This document shows positions 32,473 to 41,640 of a stretch of DNA of 64,000 bases, piece by piece; position 1 is the first letter of the stretch, and every line of letters starts with the position of its first letter. The notes beneath the pieces are model-generated. The model was not told the origin of the DNA, did not search any database, and saw nothing but the letters and a program-made list of their open reading frames with translations. The DNA comes from Sporomusa acidovorans (GTDB taxonomy: Bacteria; Bacillota; Negativicutes; Sporomusales; Sporomusaceae), in NCBI RefSeq assembly GCF_002257695.2, contig NZ_CP155571.1; one strand, given 5' to 3'. The position numbers and the translations under genes were made by a program.

Positions 32473-33504
32473 TCAAATTGCTTTAATTATATTCCAAACT
32501 CGATTTACCGTAGTATTGATATCGTATTTATCGCGAACATACAAATAGCCATCTTCCATAATTTTTTCCCGTATATCTGTATTTTCAAGGTAATAATCAA
32601 TCTTTTCCAGCAGATCATTTTTATTACAATATGTTGCCAGATGTTTTCCCATCTCAAAATGCTGTGACAATTCGGGTTTATCATCAACAAGGGCAAAAGA
32701 CCGCGTCCCCAGAATTTCAAAGGTTCTGGGATTAAGCCCGTCGTGTTCGGCAATGTGAATGTTCAAGCAAATCTTACTACGTCGATAGAGATCGGCTAGA
32801 TTCTCGGGACTAATCATTGTGTTCACAACAAAAGAAGCCAAGGGACCATATCTTCTTTTAAATAGATATTTCTTCCAATAATGCCGGGTACTCCAATAAT
32901 TGCCATAGGTAACGAAAGAGCGATTCTTCGCTTTAGCGTACTCCGCTACCGCTTTTAAAATTTCCAGCCGTTTAGGTGTTGTTTTACCAATAAAACAAAT
33001 ATCAATATCTCTGTTGTTTTGTTTAGGGTAATAAATAGCCGGATCATAACTGCTAACAAGATGGGTACAGGGAATATCATATTTTTGCGTAACATAAGCA
33101 ACATCCTGTTGGTCATAAACAAAACACTGGTCATATAGCTTAAGATTGTTCTCGAAAACGGCGTTGCGTCTCAGGCCGTCCAATAGCCATAATACTAATT
33201 CTGCATTACCCTGTTTGATATTTTGGAGAGTTTGGGTTGTTAAAATCATTCCATTGCACACAATACATACGTCAGGTTTAAAATCTCGCGCAGTTTTACT
33301 TATATGCTCGTTCCATTCTCTCAGACGGGCTGCTTTCCAGTTAGTTACTCCCAGTTGATCTAACTTTTTTTGTAGGTGATTGCATTCTTGATAAACATCG
33401 TTGTAATATTGAATAGTAACAACCGTTACATTTAATTTTTTTAAAGCTCTTGCAATGCTGCTTACATAATTGAAATAATTTGGACCTAGCAAAAGAACTT
33501 TCAA
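32473..33504 (-). CDS. CgeB-like glycosyltransferase
   Basis: 343 residues. The N-terminus MKVLLLGPNYFNYVSSIARA, a central DICFIGKTTPKRLEILKAV, and the C-terminal CLNIHIAEHDGLNPRTFEIL match the CgeB/glycosyltransferase family 1-like (PF13524 type) proteins: the last motif is the nucleotide-sugar site. CgeB acts in spore coat glycosylation in Bacillus; other members are in capsule loci. No transmembrane segment. A 140-nt gap separates it from a divergent truncated gene. The substrate is not predictable. Confidence 0.8.
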   Translation of the reverse strand: MKVLLLGPNYFNYVSSIARALKKLNVTVVTIQYYNDVYQECNHLQKKLDQLGVTNWKAARLREWNEHISKTARDFKPDVCIVCNGMILTTQTLQNIKQGNAELVLWLLDGLRRNAVFENNLKLYDQCFVYDQQDVAYVTQKYDIPCTHLVSSYDPAIYYPKQNNRDIDICFIGKTTPKRLEILKAVAEYAKAKNRSFVTYGNYWSTRHYWKKYLFKRRYGPLASFVVNTMISPENLADLYRRSKICLNIHIAEHDGLNPRTFEILGTRSFALVDDKPELSQHFEMGKHLATYCNKNDLLEKIDYYLENTDIREKIMEDGYLYVRDKYDINTTVNRVWNIIKAI

Positions 33505-33644
33505 AGCAGTAGGGCCTCCTTATACAATATTCTGCAATACGTTCTATATTTTAATGATGCAAAATATGCTTCTCTCTCTGAATAATATATCATCTTACTA
33601 AATTTATTAATGATGCTATGTCACAACTAAAGGAGTGATTCATA

Positions 33645-33908
33645 ATGAACAATCAGCAAATTGCGTTTATATCTTGTGTGAATGATGAAGACATGTATGC
33701 TAAATGCCTGCAATATATTAATCACCTTGAACTTCCTAAAGGATACAACTATGAAAAAATAGCTATACGGGGTGCCAAAGCCCTGCTAGCGGATATAATA
33801 AAATCCAGTGCCAAGAAGCCGGCAGTAAAAAGATTTTTCGATCTCAGCCATAGCAATCGCGTGCTAAAGTACACCCTCATCCTTGCCCTTTCACTAGGTC
33901 CTCACTAG
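33645..33908 (+). pseudogene. StrF-like glycosyltransferase, N-terminal fragment
   Basis: The first 45 residues (QIAFISCVNDEDMYAKCLQY, then YNYEKIAIRGAK) resemble the start of the StrF-type GT2 family (PF13712), where a cysteine/valine core and the AIRxAKS turn precede the catalytic region. After this the sequence becomes unrelated and stops at 87 residues, so the catalytic domain is lost. The intact ribosome site (AAGGAGTGATTC) suggests a recently damaged gene. Confidence 0.5.
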
Positions 33909-33957
33909 CTGATCTAAGTCAGCTTTATTGACTCGATAAATGTTGCCAAAATTTTTC

Positions 33958-34947
33958 CTAAAATTCAATGAAATCCTTTAACGCCATACTATTCGACCCG
34001 GAATATTGTTTATAGCGGCCAAGTCTTATCTCTTCCCTAATTGTTGCCAATCTATTGAGCGGACTTCCCTTCAAGGAAATTCGGCTTTTCCAATGTGCCA
34101 ATTGATTTTGTAAATGAGATAAACTGTCTGGATTAAGCAAATAAGCTTGCAGTGTTCCGATATATAGCAAAGCCTCATCCATGTGCCTTATCCGCTTGCT
34201 GCATTTGCGCCGGTGTCCTTCCGGAAATATGACCTTACGTAAACGAGTAAAAATACTGTGCTGGGAACTGCGTATATTTACACCTATTTGCTGTTTTGGA
34301 TGTAATCTATAATACATGAGCTTGTCCGCTAAAAAGTCAAAAGGACACACCAATGATAAAACGAAGGCAAACCATTCATCATGCACCCAAAGGTTAGGGA
34401 TAGGGGGAAATATATCCTTCCACTTGGCTCTAAATGCCATTGTCGCACCTGTTACAATACTTTTTCTACTAAAAACCAGCCATGGCTCTTCAGCCCATAA
34501 AAGCTTTTGATAATGTAAGTCAAAACCGACGTTTTCCCACAATCCACAAGAGTAAGGATATGGCCTCAGGTTTTTATCCGTTACTATTGCATCAGTAAAA
34601 ACCATCCCTATTTCAGGGTTGTTTTGAAACGCCTTGACTATTGTTTCCGTTTTTTGAGGCAGCCAATAATCATCCTGGTCGGCTAGAAATATAAGATCGC
34701 CAGAACACTGTTGTATGGCCTTGGCAAAATTTGCGTTTGATCCTATATTTTTTTCATTTCTGAGCAGAGTAACCGTAAATTCCGCTTTATTCTTAAACTT
34801 TTTGAGAATGGTAAATGTTCCATCTTGCGAAGCATCATCACACACAATTAATTCGTCCGGCAAGCGGGTTTGGTGCCTGATGCTGTCCAGTTGTTCCTCC
34901 AAATAAAGTTCCCCGTTATAAGTACACATAGCAATCGAGATGTTCAT
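33958..34947 (-). CDS. Family 2 glycosyltransferase (rhamnosyltransferase-like)
   Basis: 329 residues. The N-terminus ISIAMCTYNGELYLEEQLDS and VCDDASQDGTF are the GT-A nucleotide binding elements; FLADQDDYWLP holds the DxD metal site, and WVHDEWFAFVLSLV is the acceptor-side ED/DE catalytic region. This pattern (ADQDD) is common in rhamnosyltransferases, in line with the dTDP-rhamnose genes nearby. Its reading direction is opposite to the StrF fragment. A 507-nt gap follows. Confidence 0.88.
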   Translation of the reverse strand: MNISIAMCTYNGELYLEEQLDSIRHQTRLPDELIVCDDASQDGTFTILKKFKNKAEFTVTLLRNEKNIGSNANFAKAIQQCSGDLIFLADQDDYWLPQKTETIVKAFQNNPEIGMVFTDAIVTDKNLRPYPYSCGLWENVGFDLHYQKLLWAEEPWLVFSRKSIVTGATMAFRAKWKDIFPPIPNLWVHDEWFAFVLSLVCPFDFLADKLMYYRLHPKQQIGVNIRSSQHSIFTRLRKVIFPEGHRRKCSKRIRHMDEALLYIGTLQAYLLNPDSLSHLQNQLAHWKSRISLKGSPLNRLATIREEIRLGRYKQYSGSNSMALKDFIEF

Positions 34948-35454
34948 CCAATAATCACCACAATTTCATCATTTATAATCGCTTCTCCTGAAGGTTTTCA
35001 ATATTCGTCATGATTCTTTTCATGATAGGTTTCTACGCTTCCTCATGACTTCTCCCTGGGCAGCTGTTTTGACCTCTTTCAATATTCTTTGATGTAGTGG
35101 CGAAGGAGTATGTCCACTGACTTGACCTAAATCATCATCGAAACAATATAATTAACCATATTAATTATACAGTTAATTATGATAAAAAGATTATACTTAA
35201 CAACATCTCTTGCAACGGAGTGAAATTTAACAATCTATCTCCGTTTAGCCAAAATCAGTAATTGCCCCCACCCTTTGCCTATTACCTTATTATATTATAT
35301 CAACAATCTCTTATAATCAATAGCTGCCGCCTCTAGCCAACAGCTATATTGTCCCGGTAAAACTGATTACAAATTAAGATAAACAAAGATTCTACCTGGT
35401 AATAGTAGAATCTTTTGCCAACATATATAATTAACTACTTTTGATGTAACACAT
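34948..35454. other. Gap of 507 nt holding shuffled gene fragments
   Basis: No gene was found. Visible pieces are: an rfbA-like piece (about 35038-35066, TTCTCCCTGGGCAGCTG, matching 44144-44170), the dispersed repeat 35182-35223, and a tract at 35284-35335 (ACCTTATTATAT, CAACAATC, AATAGCTG) matching the sequence beyond the galE copy 1 stop (16467-16506). They look like leftovers of duplicated galE and rfb units. Confidence 0.6.
35182..35223. repeat. Dispersed repeat, copy at 35.2 kb
   Basis: The second copy of the 42-nt element at 27624-27665, differing in two or three positions and by single-nucleotide gaps. Confidence 0.6.
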
Positions 35455-36983
35455 TTAATACAGCCACCGCAGACTAACTCCGGCAAAATGGTTAGTTTCA
35501 CCACGGCCACTACTGAAATCAGCATTACTTATTTTTGCAATACCTAATTTGCCATCCAAAAACATGTTATCCTGCAGTTTGGTCTGATAAGCCAGCCAGC
35601 CGGATTTTATAGTCTGTGAAATAGCAGCCGTCCTCTCCATAGTAACATAATTTGCATTAAAGGACAGTCGGCTGTTTTTGTCCAAATAATGGCCAATATT
35701 TACATAATATTGCCTAGCATCATGTCCTAATGGATCGCCGATAATATTATCCTTGTATACATAACCATTGGTATATAATTGATGAATGTACCAGACATTA
35801 CTGGTGTTCGCGCATTCTACCTTCATATCCCAGGCACCATCGTCGCTGAGCCGGGGAATATACACGCCCACTCGCCTGGCAGTCTTTGCCGGTTTATAGT
35901 GGACCTGATCTTCACCATAGTATTCGGCATACAACTGAACATTATTCCATTTCGGCAGCCGCACTTTCATATCAAATCCGGCAATATCATTCCATTTATC
36001 ATTAGCAACATCATCATTGATCGCCGGAAACCAATGCTTCCAATCACTGTGATTCAGGCTATTTCCTTTTCCGCCGAGCATTGAGGTTAACGTTAGTCCG
36101 AAAGTAAGATTCTGCTGCGGCGTAAAAGTTCCCCGCATGGCCACAAACGATGGACTGTCCACTTCATTTGCACTCATTTTCGTCCGATTACTCTCCAGTT
36201 CACTATACATAGCCGTAAAATTCATTTCTCCCAAAAAACGGAAGAATCCTTTACTTGTATAAGGTTCAAGATTGGAAAACTTAATGGAAGTAAGTGGCTG
36301 CATATTGTTGCCAAGAATTAAGGATCCGCTAGCACCATGCCCCCAAAAAACCGGATCTTTGCCTAATTGAACAGATATCCCGTTTATTCTGGTTTTAACA
36401 TACCCGCTGGTTAGGGCAATATCCCCTTTTTGATCGTCATCATAGCTAAAACGTGGTTCTAAGGCAACAACTACATCCCGGCCAAGTTTACCTGATATCT
36501 GCGCCGTAGCAATCAGATTGCCATCCTGCCCGTAACGATAACCGTTATTATTGCCATTAAGCGGCTGATAGCTAGCCCGTGGACCAGAATACTTCACCGT
36601 ATTACCATCGTAGGCACCCAATTCCAACCCGACTTCCTTCAATTTAAAGGACAAATCCGCCTGTTTCCCGGACAAAAGCTTTACTTCCTCTGCCAATTCC
36701 TGTTCAAGCTCTTTCATCATATCTGTCAGATATTGCGGCAAGGGACGTTTTTGTGCTTCCGCTTCAATTTCGGTCAACCACTGAGCCATCTGCATCCGGG
36801 TATAAGGCTTAGTCCCGGTCGGCATCGATTTAAGATAACCCATCCGTCAAACTTTTCGATATATCCATACAGCGGACTTGACAAAGGTACGTTAGGCGAA
36901 ACAAAATCGGACGGTGCTGCCTGAACGCTTGCTGTCAAAGCCCCAAGCAGCAAACCAACTGCCAACGCTCTCTTCCATAACAT
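35455..36983 (-). pseudogene. Capsule assembly Wzi-family outer membrane protein, frameshifted (copy 1)
   Basis: Signal peptide (LLLGALTASVQAAPSD) begins a frame at 36983, but after IEKFDG one base is missing relative to copy 2 (GACGG-ATG against GATGGCATG), so the start frame runs off and the rest (462 codons to 35455) continues from ATG 36843. Copy 2 at 45253 is intact and shares the barrel segments (ILGNNMQPLTSIKFSNLEPY, FFRFLGEMNFTAMYSELESN). A cell would export nothing useful from this copy, unless the missing base is a sequence error. Confidence 0.8.
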
Positions 36984-37021
36984 TGCATATCACGCTCCCA
37001 CAAATCATTAAAACAAAAAAT

Positions 37022-37050
37022 GCCCACTGTCAAGCTATCCAACAGTGAGC
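37022..37050 (-). terminator. Terminator behind vanZ
   Basis: GCCCACTGT and ACAGTGAGC with an 11-nt loop; on the minus strand it is followed by ATTTTTTGTTTT. Confidence 0.8.
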
Positions 37051-37143
37051 TTCTACCAATTCGGTAACATGCTGGCTTCTTCTGCCAAATTATAGCATAT
37101 TTTGTTTAATAAAACAATTCATTCCAGACTATTTTACATATTT

Positions 37144-37641
37144 CTACAGCAACTCTTTATTTCTGTTTCCGCTAAACAACCAGTATATGCCTATCCCCAT
37201 AGTCGCACCGGCAGTATCCAGCAGCACGTCAGATATTTGCCCGCTTCGCCCCGCTGCCACAAACACCTGATGCAGCTCGTCTGAGACTGCATATGCCAAA
37301 GAAAACAACAACGCAAAAAAATATATCTTTTTCCCTTTTATACCACTTAGTTTAAGAGTCCTAGTCAGCAATAATCCTAACAGAAAATATATCATACTAT
37401 GTGCGATCTTCCGTACACGTCCATTATATTTTACTGCTAACCGCTCAATCGTTCCTGCATCCCGCTGAATCGGCATCACAAAGGCTGCCGCCGTGATGAT
37501 AACCTTAGTCACCTTCAGACTTAAGCCATTAGAGTTTCTTGCCGGCTGGGCCGAAAAAGAAAAAATACATGATATCCAGATCAATATGAGAATCCAATGC
37601 AACATCAAATATTTTGTTTTACCATTTCTGTTTTGCTCCAT
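37144..37641 (-). CDS. VanZ family membrane protein (copy 1)
   Basis: About 165 residues. Four membrane helices are visible: LHWILILIWISCIFSFS, VIITAAAFVMP, HSMIYFLLGLLLTRTL, FFALLFSLAYAVSDELHQ (with the conserved DELHQ), and GATMGIGIYWLFS. VanZ proteins are small polytopic proteins, some giving teicoplanin resistance, others in envelope loci; the function is not defined here. ATG 37641 has AAAAGGTC upstream. A broken copy lies at 44277. Confidence 0.85.
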   Translation of the reverse strand: MEQNRNGKTKYLMLHWILILIWISCIFSFSAQPARNSNGLSLKVTKVIITAAAFVMPIQRDAGTIERLAVKYNGRVRKIAHSMIYFLLGLLLTRTLKLSGIKGKKIYFFALLFSLAYAVSDELHQVFVAAGRSGQISDVLLDTAGATMGIGIYWLFSGNRNKELL

Positions 37642-37784
37642 ACGACCTTTTTCCTGCACCTTTTTATTGATTTTTCTCGCCTACCACTGATCGCCAAGGC
37701 CTGGCTGATCTCTTGCAGTAATCCATTCAGAAGCCAAAAATCGCGGCGCATTATTATTTCCAAATTTCCTTGACGGCACAACTC

Positions 37785-38540
37785 TTAATGAAGAAATTCC
37801 AACGCTATCATTCCCAGATATTCCCGTAAAGCAGTACAAGTATTATATATTGCACCATCACTTGGCAAAAATTTGAACAAGGATGCACTACTATTCGCAT
37901 TTACTTTGTAATCCGCTGGATATGGCTCCACCGCAAGCCCCACTTTATGAAAATTTATCACGGACCTTGGCATATGAAAAGCAGATGTCACCAATATCGG
38001 CTGTTCATAGTGCCTTTGTTCTATAATCTGTTTCACGTACAGAGCGTTTTGTGTAGTGTTCAGGCTCTGATCTTCGATAATAATCTTGTCTTGCGGTATT
38101 CCCAAACTCAACAACATTCGCTGAGCAATCAAGGCCTCTGTGCCAGTATCCTCAAAAACCTTGCCGCCGGAAACAATTACCGGCACATTAAGTCTTTTCT
38201 GCAGTCTGGCGGCTGTCAACAACCGATTGGCCGCACTGCCGGATAAATGGCCGATCCCGTCTATGTCAGGCGTATCGCCTGTTGCCCCGCCCCCCAGCAT
38301 AATAATGACATCGCCGGTTGGATTCTGAATTGGCCTATATTGCGATTCGAGACTTCTTATCAAACCATCACTAACATATGGTGTCGTCATGAGATAAAAT
38401 ACAGCAACGACCAAGCTCAAAATTTTTGCAAAAAAATATTTCCTTCTATAGAACCCAATATTCAGCCATCCGAGCAACACTAGAATTAATCCTGGCGGCA
38501 GTAGAAACGACGCTATGATTTTGTTGAGATAGATTAACAT
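37785..38540 (-). CDS. YdcF/ElyC-like DUF218 envelope protein (copy 1)
   Basis: 251 residues. Two N-terminal membrane helices (IIASFLLPPGLILVLLGW and ILSLVVAVFYLMTTPYV) are followed by an exposed DUF218 domain with GDVIIMLGGGATGDT, VIVSGGKVFEDTGTEA and ILVTSAFHMPRS; the His-Met-Pro turn is conserved in YdcF/SanA. ElyC-type proteins affect peptidoglycan and enterobacterial antigen steps; the biochemistry is unproven. It shares a unit with vanZ and wzi copy 1. A second copy is at 46910. Confidence 0.87.
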   Translation of the reverse strand: MLIYLNKIIASFLLPPGLILVLLGWLNIGFYRRKYFFAKILSLVVAVFYLMTTPYVSDGLIRSLESQYRPIQNPTGDVIIMLGGGATGDTPDIDGIGHLSGSAANRLLTAARLQKRLNVPVIVSGGKVFEDTGTEALIAQRMLLSLGIPQDKIIIEDQSLNTTQNALYVKQIIEQRHYEQPILVTSAFHMPRSVINFHKVGLAVEPYPADYKVNANSSASLFKFLPSDGAIYNTCTALREYLGMIALEFLH

Positions 38541-38605
38541 ACAAACCCCCTCACTCCTCCATCAGTCTGTTCGTATAGGCAGCAACAGATCTAACTAAAC
38601 CACAC

Positions 38606-39445
38606 TTAGCAACTACTATGATTCTTCAAATATACCTGAAGTGCCTCCTGCCATCCCCTGACCGGATCACCGATAGTCATCCGCAACATATAATTATCCA
38701 GCACCGAATAGGCCGGGCGCTTGGCCGGGCGGGGAAATTCCGCGGTTGTTACCGGCTCAACTTTTACCTGTTTGCCTGCTTGTCGGAAGATTTCGCAGGC
38801 AAAATCATACCAAGAGCAATGTCCTTGGCAGGTGGCGTGATAAGTGCCATACCCATCTGTTTGCAGCAACTTAAATATAACTGTCGCCAAATCCACAGTG
38901 GACGTGGGCGAACCTATTTGATCATTGACAACCCGCAAGGTATTTTGCTCGTTTGCCAATCTCAGCATGGTACGCACAAAATTATTGCCCTCGCCATACA
39001 GCCAAGCGGTACGTACAATATAATGCCGACTGAGGATTTGCCGCACCATTTCCTCTCCCTGCCATTTTGTCCGGCCATATACCGTCTGCGGATTAACCAT
39101 ATCAAATTCGCGGTATGCTTTTCTGCCTGTTCCGTCAAATACATAGTCAGTGCTGACATATACCATCCGCGCTCCGGTTTCTAAACAGCCGGCAGCTAAA
39201 TTCTGAGCACCAACAACATTCACCCGAAAAGCGGCGTCTTCATCAGTCTCCGCTCCGTCTACGTTGGTATATGCCGCACAATGAATCACTGCGTCAGGCT
39301 TAATGTCCCGCATACACTTGGCTACTGCTATTCCATCAGTAATATTGAGTGTATCACAGTCAGTCAAAACCAACTCCTGTTCGCGTCCCTGCTTTGCCAC
39401 TTCGCAGCCAAGTTGACCATTAGCACCGGTTACCAATATTTTCAT
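38606..39445 (-). CDS. rfbD: dTDP-4-dehydrorhamnose reductase
   Basis: 279 residues of the SDR family. VTGANGQLGCEVAKQ (5-19), the catalytic VYVSTDYVFDG (Ser/Thr-x-Asp) and YGRTKWQGE (Tyr-x-x-x-Lys) are present. It performs the last step, making dTDP-L-rhamnose. It is the final gene in the run rfbB, four-helix gene, rfbA, rfbC, rfbD on the minus strand; a hairpin (39478-39497) lies before it. The ends and motifs are intact, so the operon can finish rhamnose synthesis. Confidence 0.95.
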   Translation of the reverse strand: MKILVTGANGQLGCEVAKQGREQELVLTDCDTLNITDGIAVAKCMRDIKPDAVIHCAAYTNVDGAETDEDAAFRVNVVGAQNLAAGCLETGARMVYVSTDYVFDGTGRKAYREFDMVNPQTVYGRTKWQGEEMVRQILSRHYIVRTAWLYGEGNNFVRTMLRLANEQNTLRVVNDQIGSPTSTVDLATVIFKLLQTDGYGTYHATCQGHCSWYDFACEIFRQAGKQVKVEPVTTAEFPRPAKRPAYSVLDNYMLRMTIGDPVRGWQEALQVYLKNHSSC

Positions 39446-39477
39446 AATATCATCCTTTCACCCCATATATAAAGACG

Positions 39478-39497
39478 GGGCGGTTAACAAACCGCCC
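39478..39497 (-). terminator. Hairpin between rfbC and rfbD
   Basis: GGGCGGTT/AACCGCCC with a 4-nt loop, followed on the minus strand by CGTCTTTATAT. The T-run is weak, so it may allow partial readthrough into rfbD. Confidence 0.55.
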
Positions 39498-39501
39498 TCA
39501 T

Positions 39502-40059
39502 TCATCTCTGGTAAACAGGCAGCTTATCAGCTGCTATATTTTTTAACCTCGGATACACCTGATCCTTATCCGAAAGCACCGCATCGCCGATTGGCCACTG
39601 AATACCGATATCCGGATCATTCCAGATAATGCCCCCCTCTGCCGCCGGTGTGTACACATCCGTACATTTATAAGTAAAATACGCAGTATCACTTAGTACG
39701 CAAAAACCATGAGCCAATCCTGGCGGAATCCAAAATTGACGATGATTATCACCTGATAACTCAACCCCTACCCACTGGCCGAAAGTCGGCGAACCAACCC
39801 GGATGTCAACCGCTACATCATATACTGCCCCTTGCACGACTGATACCAATTTTCCCTGAGAATGTGGATTCTGGTAATGCAGCCCTCTTAGAACCCCACG
39901 AGTGGAATAGGACAAATTATCCTGAACAAACTCTTCTTTTATACCAAGAACTTCATATTTCGGTTTACTCCATGTTTCCTGAAAAAAGCCCCGACTATCA
40001 CCAAATACTCTGGGTTCAATAATAAGTACTTCATTGAGCTTGGTTTTTATCACATTCAT
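39502..40059 (-). CDS. rfbC: dTDP-4-dehydrorhamnose 3,5-epimerase
   Basis: About 185 residues, RmlC cupin. EPRVFGDSRGFFQETWSKPK, then RGVLRGLHYQNPHSQGKLV and PGLAHGFCVLSDTAYFTYKC show the His-Asp dyad region and the sugar-binding Tyr. ATG 40059 is preferred since AGGAGAG lies 9 nt upstream; a GTG two codons earlier overlaps less well. It begins 15 nt after rfbA stop territory (rfbA ends at 40080). It performs the double epimerisation before reduction by RfbD. Confidence 0.95.
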   Translation of the reverse strand: MNVIKTKLNEVLIIEPRVFGDSRGFFQETWSKPKYEVLGIKEEFVQDNLSYSTRGVLRGLHYQNPHSQGKLVSVVQGAVYDVAVDIRVGSPTFGQWVGVELSGDNHRQFWIPPGLAHGFCVLSDTAYFTYKCTDVYTPAAEGGIIWNDPDIGIQWPIGDAVLSDKDQVYPRLKNIAADKLPVYQR

Positions 40060-40079
40060 ATGCACACACTCTCCTGAAT

Positions 40080-40961
40080 CTACTTCTCTTCGCCAGCAAT
40101 CTGAAGTAAATACTTGCCGTATCCGTTTTTCTTCATCAAATCACCCTGAGCGGCCAATTGCTCCCGGGAAATATACCCCATTCGATAGGCAATTTCTTCC
40201 GGACAGGCTACCATGAGCCCTTGACGCTCCTGAATGGTCGCAATATAATTGGAAGCTTGCAAAAGTGATTCATGAGTTCCCGTATCCAGCCAGGCATAGC
40301 CCCGGCCTAACGTCTCTACCCGAAGTTTATTCTGTTCTAAATACAGCCGGTTTAAATCAGTAATTTCCAGTTCTCCCCTAGCCGATGGTTTCACAGCTTT
40401 TGCTAGTTCCACAACCTGATTATCGTAGAAATACAGTCCAGTGACCGCATAATTGGACTTCGGTTTTTGCGGCTTTTCTTCCAGACTAACGGCCTTGCCT
40501 GCTGCAGCAAACTCCACCACTCCATACCGTTCCGGGTCTTTCACCCAATAGGCGAAAACTGTAGCCCCTTGCTCTTGTTGTGTCGCCTTTTGCAGCTTTT
40601 CGCTAAAGCCATAGCCATAAAAAATATTATCCCCTAGTACCAGGGCGCAAGCCTCACCGGCAATAAAGGATTCCCCTATGAGAAAAGCCTGCGCCAATCC
40701 ATCCGGGCTGGGCTGAACTGCGTAAGACAGATTAATTCCCCATTGCTCGCCTGTTCCCAATAACTGTTGAAAACTTTCCTGATCCTGCGGCGTCGTAATC
40801 ACCAAAATATCCTGAATCCCGGCTAACATTAACGTGGACAAAGGATAATATACCATAGGCTTATCATAAACAGGCATCAATTGTTTGCTAATCGATTTAG
40901 TAATCGGATAGAGGCGAGTGCCTGACCCACCGGCCAGGATAATTCCTTTTTTTATAGCCAT
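40080..40961 (-). CDS. rfbA: Glucose-1-phosphate thymidylyltransferase
   Basis: About 293 residues. The N-terminal LAGGSGTRLYPITKSISKQL (9-28) and VLGDNIFYG define RmlA. It makes dTDP-glucose, the first committed step. ATG 40961 has GGAGAGGAA upstream; an ATG six codons earlier is within the ribosome site. A decayed copy of this gene lies at 44101-44215, and a smaller trace at 35038. Its upstream flank is the GC-rich repeat block that holds the four-helix gene. Confidence 0.95.
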   Translation of the reverse strand: MAIKKGIILAGGSGTRLYPITKSISKQLMPVYDKPMVYYPLSTLMLAGIQDILVITTPQDQESFQQLLGTGEQWGINLSYAVQPSPDGLAQAFLIGESFIAGEACALVLGDNIFYGYGFSEKLQKATQQEQGATVFAYWVKDPERYGVVEFAAAGKAVSLEEKPQKPKSNYAVTGLYFYDNQVVELAKAVKPSARGELEITDLNRLYLEQNKLRVETLGRGYAWLDTGTHESLLQASNYIATIQERQGLMVACPEEIAYRMGYISREQLAAQGDLMKKNGYGKYLLQIAGEEK

Positions 40962-40982
40962 TTTTTCATTCCTCTCCATATA

Positions 40983-41064
40983 ATGGCGCAGGGGGATGGG
41001 CTCTTGGCTCCGTGCCCCATACTCCGTGCTCCGCGCCCCGTGCCATGCGCCCTGCGCCCCGTCC
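40983..41064. repeat. GC-rich repeat block, left of the four-helix gene
   Basis: Degenerate runs of short units of the CCGTGCCC/GCGCCCTGCGCC type. Positions 41031-41058 are a 28-nt sequence repeated exactly at 41577-41604 on the other side of the four-helix gene. No protein is coded here. Confidence 0.75.
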
Positions 41065-41409
41065 CTACTCCCCTACTGTCTTTTTCAGAGCACGTACTTG
41101 TTTTTGCACCACTTCGCATTGCGAGCTTAAATTATTTATTTCAACTGAATAACAGCGTTGCGCTAATTCTAACTGTGTTTCCAATTCACATAAGCTTCCA
41201 TGTGCAATATCTAAAAAATGATTAAATTCCTTATCTCGCTTTCTTCCCCAACCCTCCGCAATATTCGAGGGTACAGAAACTGCACTGCGTCTCATCTGCG
41301 AAATCAATCCATGCAATTCATGTTGCGGAATTTGCTCCGTCATTTTATACACTTGAACAGTCAAATCCATTGCATCTTGCCAAACCCGCAAGTCTCGAAA
41401 ACTAGACAT
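41065..41409 (-). CDS. Four-helix bundle protein (S23/IVP family)
   Basis: 114 residues from ATG 41409 (AGGAGG 8 nt upstream); upstream in-frame codons lie in repeats and are ignored. The core SFRDLRVWQDAMDLTVQVYK, QMRRSAVSVPSNIAEGWGR and FNHFLDIAHGSLCELETQLE are family hallmarks (TIGR02436). Relatives are 23S rRNA intervening sequence proteins and Avd of diversity-generating retroelements, so a nucleic-acid-binding role is plausible. It interrupts the rfbB-rfbA order and is bounded by GC-rich repeats with a perfect 28-nt direct repeat on either side, suggesting arrival as a unit. Confidence 0.88.
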   Translation of the reverse strand: MSSFRDLRVWQDAMDLTVQVYKMTEQIPQHELHGLISQMRRSAVSVPSNIAEGWGRKRDKEFNHFLDIAHGSLCELETQLELAQRCYSVEINNLSSQCEVVQKQVRALKKTVGE

Positions 41410-41417
41410 AAAGAACC

Positions 41418-41640
41418 TCCTAAAGTGGCGCGGGGCTATTGGCGCAGGGCACAGGGCGAAAGCTCGGAGCTGAGGGCTATTGGCGCAAGGCACAGGGCTC
41501 GAGGCTCGAAGAACAAGGCCTTATGCACCGCACTCCGTGCTCTGTACTCTTCACCCCGTGCCCTGTGCCTTCTGCCCCGCGCCCCGTGCCATGCGCCCTG
41601 CGCCTTTCACTCCGCGCCCTGCGCCCCGAGCCCAATCCTC
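41418..41640. repeat. GC-rich repeat block, right of the four-helix gene
   Basis: Many degenerate units of the GGCGCAGGGCACAGGG type in both orientations, including 41577-41604, the exact 28-nt direct repeat of 41031-41058. The block runs into rfbB's last codons: its GCGCAGGGCGCGGAGTGA supplies the final residues and the stop. Confidence 0.75.
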
